From the NCBI GenBank assembly GCA_016933215.1, contig JAFGBH010000083.1, positions 1-40,954 on the forward strand: a DNA stretch of 40,954 bases, given 5' to 3'. This DNA comes from Deltaproteobacteria bacterium (lineage in GTDB: Bacteria > Desulfobacterota > Syntrophia > Syntrophales > UBA2210). Made by a program: the position numbers and the translations under genes. Below the pieces are notes generated by a model. The model was not told the DNA's origin and did not search any database. It worked only from the letters and a program-made list of their open reading frames with translations. The stretch's first letter is position 1. The number at the start of each line of letters is the position of its first letter. Positions 1 through 6,756 of this stretch are shown piece after piece.

Positions 1-137
1 ATCTCCGACTGTTAAGGAAAATTTTATTTTTTATTCGCTCGCTAACCCCGCTGCAAGCAACGGGGAATGCGCTCGCTGTTCAGTTCACTCGCTAACCCCG
101 CCGCATAAAGCGTGGTCTGCTCGCTTTTCAATTCAAT
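1..137 (+). repeat. Interspersed two-hairpin repeat, family A copy 1 (cut by window edge)
   Basis: The sequence starts inside the element, at the ATCTCCGACTGTTAAGGAAAA part that follows hairpin 1 in other copies. Hairpin 2 has a CCCCG...CGGGG stem with CTGCAAGCAA between, and is flanked by direct CGCTCGCT octamers. The unit ends at GTTCAGTTCA (position 86). A second, decayed hairpin-2 unit follows directly (87-137: CTCGCTAACCCCGCCGC ... TTTTCAATTCA). The same element recurs near 2135, 9125 and 35846, always in this orientation. It resembles REP-type palindromic elements mobilised by RAYT transposases, but no transposase lies in the window. Confidence 0.8.
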
Positions 138-302
138 TATTGCCCCTCTTCGACCATCACGGTAAATGAGAGAGACAATACTACATAGTTGTCATTTTAT
201 CCAATATTAATTACGACAATGTATCATTTATTTTGCGGTTCATTAAGCGATACAACTACTTTTTACATTTAATATCAATAGCATATAAATATTAGTATCA
301 TA
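138..302. other. AT-rich gene-free stretch upstream of amtB
   Basis: No coding sequence is seen. The stretch holds repeated GACAA/TTGTC words (174-178, 189-193, 215-219), two of which could pair, and a TGTATC/GATACA inverted pair around 219-253. An activator for the sigma-54 promoter downstream would be expected to bind here, but I see no match to the NtrC consensus GCAC-N5-GTGC, so the enhancer is unidentified. Confidence 0.4.
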
Positions 303-318
303 TGGCACAGATATTGAT
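303..318 (+). promoter_or_regulatory. Candidate sigma-54 promoter of amtB-glnB
   Basis: TGGCAC-AGATA-TTGAT matches the -24/-12 consensus TGGCAC-N5-TTGCW with exact spacing. The only important mismatch is A for C in the -12 GC pair. Transcription would start near 329, about 40 bases before the amtB start codon. Sigma-54 control is the usual arrangement for amtB-glnK/glnB operons, which raises confidence in spite of the mismatch. Confidence 0.6.
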
Positions 319-340
319 GGACACTGGTACGTAGGAAATA

Positions 341-354
341 CTAAGAATTCTTAG
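341..354. promoter_or_regulatory. Perfect 14-bp palindrome next to the amtB ribosome binding site
   Basis: CTAAGAATTCTTAG is fully self-complementary. It lies between the predicted start of transcription and the Shine-Dalgarno GCGGAGG (354-360), overlapping its first base. It could be an operator, or form a short RNA stem limiting ribosome access. Neither role can be told from sequence alone. Confidence 0.4.
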
Positions 355-367
355 CGGAGGTTTTACA

Positions 368-1597
368 ATGAACAGTGGTGATACCGCATGGATAATGATC
401 TGTGCCGCTCTCGTTTTAATCATGACGCCGGGCGTTGCCCTCTTTTACGGTGGGCTGGCCCGAAGGAAGAACATGCTCTCTGTACTGATGCAGTGTTACT
501 TTATTATGTGTCTCATGAGCCTGCAATGGGTGCTTTTTGGTTATTCTCTCGCCTTTGGACCGGACGTGGGACACGGAATTATCGGAAGTCTCGAGTGGGT
601 GGGGTTGAAAGGTGTAGGATTCGAACCGAATGCCGATTACGCAAGCACAATTCCCCATCTGGTATTTATGATATTTCAGGCCATGTTTGCCATTATCACA
701 CCGGCCCTGATGGTCGGCGCCTTTGCGGAGAGAATCAAGTTTTCCGCCTTTGTAGTGCTGATGCTCTTATGGACAACCTTTGTGTATGACCCGATCGCTC
801 ATTGGGTCTGGGGAGGTGGATGGCTGAGTAATCTCGGGGCACTCGATTTCGCCGGGGGAATCGTCGTCCATGTCAGTTCCGGAGTTTCTGCACTCCTGAT
901 AGCAATCCTTATCGGGAAACGGTTACGCATCAATAACCATGGTTTCGCACCTCACAATCTGACTTTGACGGTTCTGGGAGGCGCGCTCCTCTGGTTCGGA
1001 TGGTTCGGATTTAATGCGGGCAGTGCATTGGGAGCAGGAGGCCTCGCAGCAAACGCCTTCGTTACCACTAATTCAGCCACAGCCGCGGCCGGCCTTACCT
1101 GGGCACTGATTGAATGGCAGCGGCACGGAGCCCCTACTACACTTGGTATCGTAACCGGTGCGCTCGCTGGCCTCGTTGCCATCACACCTGCCTGCGGATT
1201 CGTCAGTCCTCTCTCATCAATCGCAATCGGAGTAATAGCAGGGATGGTCTGCTATATGGCAGTAACCGCAATAAAGTCAAAATTTAGATATGACGACGCA
1301 TTCGATGTTTTTGGTGTCCATGGTGTAGGGGGAATGTGGGGCACTCTCGCTACAGGACTCTTCGCTGAAAAGATTATAAACGAGGCTGGAGCGAATGGCC
1401 TTCTTTTCGGCAATATTAAACTTTTCCTCATTCAGGGATTTTACCTCGTCGCATGTATTGCTTATGCGCTCATTGTGACATGGATTCTCTATAAGTTTGT
1501 TGATGCCCTCTTCGGCATGAGGGTCGAGAAGGATGATGAACTGGTTGGACTTGACCTGACCCAGCACCATGAGTCAGCATACACCGTCTTAGAATAG
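368..1597 (+). CDS. amtB: Ammonium transporter AmtB
   Basis: Amt/Rh-family channel that carries ammonium across the inner membrane as a trimer. At 409 residues it has the usual family length, with about eleven membrane helices. The hallmark residues fall at the E. coli mature-protein numbers: pore histidines H168 and H318, Phe gate F107/F215, recruitment-site W148 and S219, and structural D160. The N-terminus begins in the first helix with no cleavable signal peptide, unlike E. coli. The ATG follows GCGGAGG by seven bases, and an in-frame stop at 332-334 excludes a longer start. glnB follows after ten bases, so the pair is an operon in which PII would plug the channel when nitrogen is ample. 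A sigma-54-type promoter precedes it. Confidence 0.97.
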   Translation: MNSGDTAWIMICAALVLIMTPGVALFYGGLARRKNMLSVLMQCYFIMCLMSLQWVLFGYSLAFGPDVGHGIIGSLEWVGLKGVGFEPNADYASTIPHLVFMIFQAMFAIITPALMVGAFAERIKFSAFVVLMLLWTTFVYDPIAHWVWGGGWLSNLGALDFAGGIVVHVSSGVSALLIAILIGKRLRINNHGFAPHNLTLTVLGGALLWFGWFGFNAGSALGAGGLAANAFVTTNSATAAAGLTWALIEWQRHGAPTTLGIVTGALAGLVAITPACGFVSPLSSIAIGVIAGMVCYMAVTAIKSKFRYDDAFDVFGVHGVGGMWGTLATGLFAEKIINEAGANGLLFGNIKLFLIQGFYLVACIAYALIVTWILYKFVDALFGMRVEKDDELVGLDLTQHHESAYTVLE

Positions 1598-1607
1598 GAG
1601 AATAATT

Positions 1608-1946
1608 ATGAAATATATCGTCGCGATCATACAGCCGCATAAACTTGATGAGGTAAGAAGGGAACTTGAAAATGTTGAGGTCAATTTGCTTACCGTTTCC
1701 AATGTTCTGGGAAGAGGAAGACAAAAGGGCTACACCGAGGTTTACCGGGGCATCCAGGAGATTGGTCTCCTCAAAAAAACGAAATTGGAGATTGCTGTGA
1801 ACGAAGATTTTGTAGAACCCACCATTAACGCAATTACAAAGGGTGCACACACCGGGAATCCCGGAGATGGAAAGATTTTTGTCCTTGATCTTAATGATGT
1901 GGTCAGGATCGGAACCAGCGAGCGGGGCGGAGTGGCAATCGGATAA
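1608..1946 (+). CDS. glnB: PII nitrogen regulatory protein (GlnB/GlnK family) lacking Tyr51
   Basis: Trimeric signal protein that binds ATP/ADP and 2-oxoglutarate and, when next to amtB, normally blocks the transporter. It is 112 residues, the family length. The T-loop region GRGRQKGYTEVYRG and the nucleotide-binding GDGKIFV are conserved, and the protein ends in VVRIGTSERG. Aligned without gaps to E. coli GlnB, position 51 (the uridylylated tyrosine) is glutamate; only the neighbouring Y46 (VYRG) is present. Uridylylation by GlnD is therefore unlikely and regulation is probably by ligands alone. GGAG precedes the ATG. The exact subfamily (GlnB, GlnK or other) cannot be settled from sequence alone. 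Confidence 0.93.
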   Translation: MKYIVAIIQPHKLDEVRRELENVEVNLLTVSNVLGRGRQKGYTEVYRGIQEIGLLKKTKLEIAVNEDFVEPTINAITKGAHTGNPGDGKIFVLDLNDVVRIGTSERGGVAIG

Positions 1947-2158
1947 AGAAGGAGACAATCTTCTCTGAACTGCTGGAAACATCAACCGGCCTTGATGTGC
2001 CAAAAACAATAAAAGAGCGGGACAGCAGGAAGGGCAAAGAAATAAGCGTCGCAAAATGGCAGAAATGGGGGAGAACGATCGTGAAGGCTCTCCCTCTTTT
2101 CCACTTTACAAGAAGTTTCGCACAACTAATACGTGAAACTCCCCGCAATCCCGTATAA
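1943..2158 (+). other. Open frame with ribosome binding site but no start codon; possible gene remnant
   Basis: Just after glnB, AAGAAGGAG (1948-1953) is a good Shine-Dalgarno, yet the codon at normal spacing is ATC, not ATG. The frame stays open for 71 codons and reads like protein: acidic FSELLETSTGLDVPKTIKER, then a basic, amphipathic part with WQKWGRTIVKALPLFHF. It ends at a TAA inside the following repeat, which may have replaced its original 3' end. I do not recognise the product. It may be a third amtB-glnB operon gene that lost its start, or a chance open frame. Confidence 0.3.
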
Positions 2159-2340
2159 CTCCGACACGTTGCGGGGAATCTCCGATTGTTTGGTACGTTA
2201 GAATTTATTTTCTGTGTTTTCTGGCAGAAAATAAATTCGTTAACGCACTTATCCCGATTATCGGGTTTAAGAAAGAATATATTTGTTATTCTCGCATCCT
2301 CCGCCGCATAAAGCGGGGAATGCGCTCGCTTCTCAGTTCA
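2135..2340 (+). repeat. Interspersed repeat, family A copy 2, expanded by extra hairpins
   Basis: Hairpin 1 has the CCCCGCAA...TTGCGGGG stem with a longer loop than copy 3. The AT-rich middle is replaced by a perfect 14-bp inverted repeat (2201-2214 with 2225-2238) and a short CCCGA-TTA-TCGGG hairpin (2253-2265). Hairpin 2 (CCGCATAAAGCGGGG) and the terminal CGCTCGCT...CAGTTCA follow. The copy lies between the converging ends of the glnB region and the flavoprotein-rhodanese gene, and could double as a transcription end for either side. Confidence 0.7.
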
Positions 2341-2348
2341 GAACAGCT

Positions 2349-4055
2349 CTATTTTTCACGGGCATAGGGCCAGGCCATGATGCCGCCTTCCATCACCTTC
2401 ACGTTGTTCCAGCCGTTGGCTTCCAACACAATGGCCGCTTCATATCCCCTGAGCGATATCTTGCAAAAGGTAATGATCTCCTTGTCCTTGTCCTCAGGGA
2501 GTTCGTGAAGTCTCTTTCGCAGTGCCCCGAGGGGGATAAGCGTCTCTCCGATGCCGAGACGCATCTCTTCATACTCGTCAGGTCCTCTCACATCGAGGAG
2601 TAATGTATCGTTGCCACTTTTGGGGATATTTCTTACTTCCATTGCCGTAATGCTCTTCATTCTCCCCTTCATCTTGTTCTGCATTATATGGGCGGTGGCA
2701 ATGAAGTGATCGATGGCAAGCGAAAACGGGGGCGCATAGGGAAGATCGGAATTGACAATATCTTCAACGGTAAGTTTCCCCTGGATGGCCATCGCCCACT
2801 GAGCGATCTGTCTGCTCACGTTACCGGGACCGATACACTGCGCACCGAGAATCCTGCCGCTCTTACTGTCTGCAACGAGCTTTGTCACAAGAAGGAGCCC
2901 GTCCATAAAGTTCGGTTTATCGGGACTCGCGTTGATAACCGTGATGATATCTTCATACCCGAGCTTTCGTGCCATAGACTCAGAGAGGCCCGTCGCACCC
3001 GCTGAATAGTCAAATACCTTGCAGATTCCCGTCTGAATCGTACCGGGGAATTTCACGTTATTTTTATCAGAGGCAGCATTTTCGCCGGCTACACGCCCCT
3101 GGAGATTGGCGAGGTCCCCGTAGGGAGCATGCACATTCTTCCCCGTAATAAGGTTCAGTACTTCAACGCAGTCACCAACAGCATAAATATCGGGATCGGA
3201 GGTCTGCATGTATTCATTCACCGCAATCCCTCCCCTTTCACCTATTGTTATTCCCGCTTCCTTTGCAAGACGGACATTGGGCCTCACACCGATGGCAACC
3301 ACGGCAAGCTCGCAGGGGAGTTCCGTCCCGTTCTGGAGCTTAACGCCGGTAAGTGTACCATTCTCACCGAGAAAACCGGCGATGCCGTTTCCGGTGATTA
3401 CATTCGCCGATTTGCTTTTGACATGACTCTCAACGAGCTTCGCCAGTTCCCAGTCAAGAAAGGTGAGGAGCTGGGGCAAAAGCTCGATCACTGTAATCTC
3501 GATCCCCGCCAGCTGGAGGGCCTCGCAGGTCTCAATTCCGATCAGTCCTCCACCAACGACGACCGCCTTTTTTATCGTCTGTTCTTCACGAATTCCCCTC
3601 AGAAAATCGGCGTCTTTCATCGATTGAAGGGTGGTAATGCCTTCAAGGTCGGTTCCCGGGACGGGGGGAAGCTGCGGAATGGATCCGGTTGCAATGATCA
3701 ACTTGTCATATTCCATCGTGCCCGTTTCATCTGTCAAGAGATTCCTAAACGTGACTGTATGATTTTTCCTGTCGATGGAGGTTACTTCCGTATTCGTCCG
3801 CGCATCGATTGCCTTGGCGTTAAGATAAAACTGTGGATCTCTGGTGACACCGGTAGAGGTTGAAAGAAGCATATTTCTGTCATCAAAGTATCCGCCCACA
3901 TAGTAGGGATATCCGCAGGAGGCCATGGAAAGATCAGCATCTTTCTGAAGGATAATGACATCCGCATCGTCATCGATTCGCCGTGCCTTTGCCGCGGCCT
4001 TCGGTCCCGCTGCTGAACCGCCGATCACCACAATTCTTTTCTTTTTTTTGCTCAT
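2349..4055 (-). CDS. CoA-disulfide/persulfide reductase with C-terminal rhodanese domain
   Basis: FAD- and NAD(P)H-dependent pyridine nucleotide-disulfide oxidoreductase fused to a rhodanese domain, the architecture of the Npsr/CoADR-Rhd enzymes that reduce CoA disulfides, persulfides or polysulfide. It has 568 residues. The N-terminal FAD loop is GGSAAG (12-17), the redox cysteine is C47 in SCGYPYY, the NAD loop is VVGGGLIG (about 167), and a second FAD motif is AVGDC. The rhodanese domain (about 470-568) keeps its catalytic cysteine C531 in CKISLR. AGGAG precedes the ATG. The gene stands alone, and an FNR-like box lies about 250 bases upstream. The true sulfur substrate is not evident from sequence. 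Confidence 0.9.
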   Translation of the reverse strand: MSKKKKRIVVIGGSAAGPKAAAKARRIDDDADVIILQKDADLSMASCGYPYYVGGYFDDRNMLLSTSTGVTRDPQFYLNAKAIDARTNTEVTSIDRKNHTVTFRNLLTDETGTMEYDKLIIATGSIPQLPPVPGTDLEGITTLQSMKDADFLRGIREEQTIKKAVVVGGGLIGIETCEALQLAGIEITVIELLPQLLTFLDWELAKLVESHVKSKSANVITGNGIAGFLGENGTLTGVKLQNGTELPCELAVVAIGVRPNVRLAKEAGITIGERGGIAVNEYMQTSDPDIYAVGDCVEVLNLITGKNVHAPYGDLANLQGRVAGENAASDKNNVKFPGTIQTGICKVFDYSAGATGLSESMARKLGYEDIITVINASPDKPNFMDGLLLVTKLVADSKSGRILGAQCIGPGNVSRQIAQWAMAIQGKLTVEDIVNSDLPYAPPFSLAIDHFIATAHIMQNKMKGRMKSITAMEVRNIPKSGNDTLLLDVRGPDEYEEMRLGIGETLIPLGALRKRLHELPEDKDKEIITFCKISLRGYEAAIVLEANGWNNVKVMEGGIMAWPYAREK

Positions 4056-4470
4056 TTTGCGTCTCCTTGCTTTTTTTTATTGAAACTGTCTTCCTTTACA
4101 TAATTGCGATCAGACACACGAATACCCGCGCTTCAGGTCATTGCAGAACAGTTCGGTCGAAGCTAGTGAAGAGGCGTGACAATCTCATGATGATTCGATG
4201 GAGGGCGTAATGGGTCCACCCTGATAAGATCGGATTTTGCAATGACATTATAGGTATTGTGAAAAATCCAGAAGCGGTGCTACTACACCAGCATTACCTC
4301 TATTTCATTGACATATATCAATGTATTTAACGATTTTTTCTCGCCCTTCGTCGGCCACAATCATTACCGTAGCGGCCCCGAAACAACCAAAGAACGAGTA
4401 TTTCCTGTTGAGTTGTCATTAATCGTTCCGGCCCAGTCGGTTCTGTCCGGCACATAGTGCGTGGAAGTGT
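4056..4470. other. Gene-free upstream region of the flavoprotein-rhodanese gene
   Basis: I see no coding sequence here on either strand. The only clear signal is the FNR-like box at 4308-4321. Promoter elements for the minus-strand gene are not obvious. The right end is bounded by the terminator of the next gene. Confidence 0.4.
4308..4321. promoter_or_regulatory. FNR-like box, one mismatch
   Basis: TTGAC-ATAT-ATCAA differs from the FNR consensus TTGAT-N4-ATCAA at one base. It lies about 250 bases upstream of the flavoprotein-rhodanese start. A perfect copy of the same site stands in front of the FNR-type regulator gene 1.7 kb away, so both may belong to one regulon. The distance to the start codon implies a long leader or a distal site. 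Confidence 0.45.
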
Positions 4471-4529
4471 AAAAAAAGAGGGCTGTTTTTTCATTCGACC
4501 TTCTAATTACCAGAAAAAGCAGCCCTTTA
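4471..4529 (-). terminator. Rho-independent terminator after the second flavoprotein gene
   Basis: Read on the minus strand, a long stem AAAGGGCTGCTTTTTC / GAAAAAACAGCCCT is followed by TTTTTTT. It begins 12 bases past the stop codon of the flavoprotein gene ending at 4541. The stem has a single mismatch or wobble pair. Confidence 0.85.
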
Positions 4530-4540
4530 CCTTGAAATAA

Positions 4541-5902
4541 TTAATGAACGCTCACCTGCTTGCCTCTCAGGGGTATAACCGCCTTACACGCCGCATTCAC
4601 AATCGGATACACTATCGGCGATGATGTGAGAGCTGGATGGGTCCCCATCTGGAACTTCACGATATCATCGGCGGTCATCTTGTGCATAATACAGGCGCTG
4701 ATGACGTTGATCATTTCACCCACCGGTTTTCCTCCCGATATCGCTCCTCCAATTAGCGTCCCGGTATCTTTAGTAAATATCAGTTTTACCTTTGTGGGAG
4801 TGGAATTGGGCATGCCGCCCGGATGTGTATCGGGGGCCGCCGCTTCCGTCACGATATAGGACGTCCCTGCCTGCCTTACAAACCTCTCGGTGACACCTGC
4901 GACACCGAAGGCTCTATCGTTAATTACCGTGGAAAATACACTGATTGCCCCACAGTTCTGATGCGTCGGAGAGTACAGATTAGCTCCGGCGATCCTCGCC
5001 TCGGACGTCGCGATTGAAGCAAGCATGACACCGCTCGGCCGTCCGTCGAAAAAGGAAACCTTCTCGGCACAGTCTCCGCAGGCGTAAACATCGGGATCGG
5101 TATAGGTCTGCATATAGCGGTCAACCCTGATCGTATTTCTAAAACCAAGTTCAAGCCCTGCTTTTTCCGCAAGTTCCGTATTCGGAACCGCCCCGATTCC
5201 CAGGATTATCATATCGGCCTTCAGTTCTTTTCCGCTCGCCAGTTTTACTCCACTGACCGCGCCATCGCCGAGTATGGACTCCACCTTCTCATTAACCAGG
5301 ACCTTTACCCCCGTTTCTTCCAGTTTGGCCTTTGCATCTTCGCAGAACTCATCATCCATCGCCATCTGGAGACAGTGAGGCATCGCCTCGACAACGGTAA
5401 TATTGACATCCCTCCCCTTTCTGCACTCATCGGCGAACTCCATCCCGATAAATCCTCCCCCGATGATAACGATGTCTTTGACACCATTCATACAATTCAT
5501 CAGATACGACAGGTAGTCGAACTCCTTCTTCACAGGAAATACGTTTTCCTTGTCGATTCCGGGAATCGGCGGCACCATGGGGCTTGACCCCGTGGCGAAT
5601 ACAAGCTTATCATATTTCACCTTCTCCCCGTCTTTGAGCGTTATAATTTTTTTCTCCCGGTCAACATCGACGGCCTCTCCCTTTAACAGTTCAATCCCGT
5701 TATTTTCCAGAAGCCCGTCAGGTATAACGTTATTTTCCGGGCCACCCACCGTGCCGTAGATATACGGGATTCCGCATGGCACGAGAACGGTGCCCTCCTT
5801 CCTGATCAGTAATACCTTTTTGTCAGGGTAATGCCTCCTGCTGCTGATGCCTGCCGTAATACCTGACAATCCTCCCAACACCGCCACATCTGTCTCTCTC
5901 AT
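4541..5902 (-). CDS. FAD-dependent NAD(P)H oxidoreductase, CoA-disulfide reductase/NADH oxidase type
   Basis: A 453-residue pyridine nucleotide-disulfide oxidoreductase related to the preceding fusion but without rhodanese. Redox cysteine C43 lies in VPCGIPYI, the NAD loop is IIGGGFIG (about 146), the second FAD motif is ACGDCAE, and a dimerisation domain follows. Oddly, the N-terminal dinucleotide loop reads GGLSG-IT, one residue shorter than the GGSAAG of its neighbour. It is transcribed away from the FNR-type regulator, and the shared 150-base region holds a perfect FNR box, suggesting control by that regulator. AAGGAAG lies upstream of the ATG. Substrate unknown: oxygen, CoA disulfide or persulfide are possible. 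Confidence 0.85.
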   Translation of the reverse strand: MRETDVAVLGGLSGITAGISSRRHYPDKKVLLIRKEGTVLVPCGIPYIYGTVGGPENNVIPDGLLENNGIELLKGEAVDVDREKKIITLKDGEKVKYDKLVFATGSSPMVPPIPGIDKENVFPVKKEFDYLSYLMNCMNGVKDIVIIGGGFIGMEFADECRKGRDVNITVVEAMPHCLQMAMDDEFCEDAKAKLEETGVKVLVNEKVESILGDGAVSGVKLASGKELKADMIILGIGAVPNTELAEKAGLELGFRNTIRVDRYMQTYTDPDVYACGDCAEKVSFFDGRPSGVMLASIATSEARIAGANLYSPTHQNCGAISVFSTVINDRAFGVAGVTERFVRQAGTSYIVTEAAAPDTHPGGMPNSTPTKVKLIFTKDTGTLIGGAISGGKPVGEMINVISACIMHKMTADDIVKFQMGTHPALTSSPIVYPIVNAACKAVIPLRGKQVSVH

Positions 5903-6016
5903 AGCTTCTTCCTTTCCACCCTCTGGTTCTGTTGAATTTCATTTTCGGCTTATTTGAAAAAAACAAAACATTACTTATATATACTAATTCTCTGATTTTA
6001 TCGTTGATATGAGTCA

Positions 6017-6030
6017 TTGATATACATCAA
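6017..6030. promoter_or_regulatory. Perfect FNR box in the divergent promoter region
   Basis: TTGAT-ATAC-ATCAA matches the FNR/DNR consensus exactly. A further TTGAT half site lies at 6004-6008, so GTTGAT (6003) and ATCAAC (6031) also form an outer inverted pair. The site sits 25 bases before the regulator start and about 115 bases before the divergent flavoprotein, fitting autoregulation plus control of the flavoprotein. It argues against a TTG start at 6017, which would put the box inside the gene. Confidence 0.7.
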
Positions 6031-6055
6031 CTTTTCGAGTAGTATAGGATACATG

Positions 6056-6733
6056 ATGGATATAGTATCGTTTTTACGAACCACCCCCCTTTCAAGGAAT
6101 CTTTCAGAAGATCAGCTGGAAATCCTCGCACAATCGGCACGTGAAAAAAGATGCAGAGCGGGCCAACTTATCATCGGCGAGAAGAAAGAGACCCGTACCT
6201 TTTTCATCGTCGCGGAGGGCAGGGTAAAGATGTTCAAGAGTTCTTCCGACGGAAAGGAACAGACCCTCTATCTCCTCGGACCGGGTGAGATGTTCGGTAT
6301 GTGCGCCGCCTTTTCGGATTCCATATTTCCCGCAAATGTTATAACAATGGAAGAAACGACGCTCCTCATTCTCCCCGGTACAGTCATTGAAGATCTCGCG
6401 AAGAAAGATTCAACGGTTCTCTTCAACCTGATCTTCATCCTCTCAGGGAGACTGAAGGAATCGATGTCGCTCATTGAATCACTGTCGCTGATGGAGACAC
6501 CGCAGCGTGTGGCATCTTTTCTCCTTTTTTCCGGTCTTAAAAAAGACTGCCGCGAAGGCGAGGTCGCCGAACTGACGATAAGCCAGCGGGAGCTGTCAAA
6601 GATTCTGGGCACTACACCGGAAACGCTCTCCCGCATATTGAAAAAGCTGGCCGGGGAGAATATAATAGAAGTCACGGGGAGAAAAATACGTGTCCTTGAC
6701 TGCGAGGCCCTTCAAGAACTCGCAACGGGATGA
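6056..6733 (+). CDS. Crp/Fnr-family transcriptional regulator, FNR/DNR type
   Basis: About 225 residues: a cyclic-nucleotide-binding-like beta barrel (first ~120), a dimerisation helix, and a C-terminal winged helix-turn-helix. The recognition helix reads TPETLSRIL, carrying the E-x-x-S-R pattern by which FNR contacts TTGAT half sites; perfect and near-perfect TTGAT-N4-ATCAA boxes lie near it. The N-terminal cysteine cluster that binds FNR's [4Fe-4S] is absent, so sensing more likely resembles heme- or NO-type DNR/NnrR proteins, which is inference. Start chosen at the second ATG of MMDIV because AGGA (6046-6049) is better spaced to it; ATG 6053 is possible. The aminotransferase gene follows after 23 bases. 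Confidence 0.88.
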   Translation: MDIVSFLRTTPLSRNLSEDQLEILAQSAREKRCRAGQLIIGEKKETRTFFIVAEGRVKMFKSSSDGKEQTLYLLGPGEMFGMCAAFSDSIFPANVITMEETTLLILPGTVIEDLAKKDSTVLFNLIFILSGRLKESMSLIESLSLMETPQRVASFLLFSGLKKDCREGEVAELTISQRELSKILGTTPETLSRILKKLAGENIIEVTGRKIRVLDCEALQELATG

Positions 6734-6756
6734 AAAAAACGCAAAGGGGGGATATC

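Noticed and set aside
611-627. GGTGTAGGATTCGAACC looks like the T-arm of a tRNA on the minus strand
   Set aside because: It lies inside the amtB coding frame, and no acceptor, D or anticodon arms surround it.
1-2340. Repeated hairpins suggested a CRISPR array
   Set aside because: Copies are kilobases apart, with no regular spacers and no cas genes in the window.
3129-3863. Long plus-strand open frame inside the flavoprotein-rhodanese gene (also others opposite carB, aspS and purF)
   Set aside because: They are antisense to clearly conserved genes, have no ribosome sites, and encode no recognisable motifs.
6017-6055. Longer start (TTG) for the FNR-type regulator
   Set aside because: It would place the perfect FNR box inside the coding sequence and lacks a ribosome site; ATGs at 6053/6056 follow AGGA.
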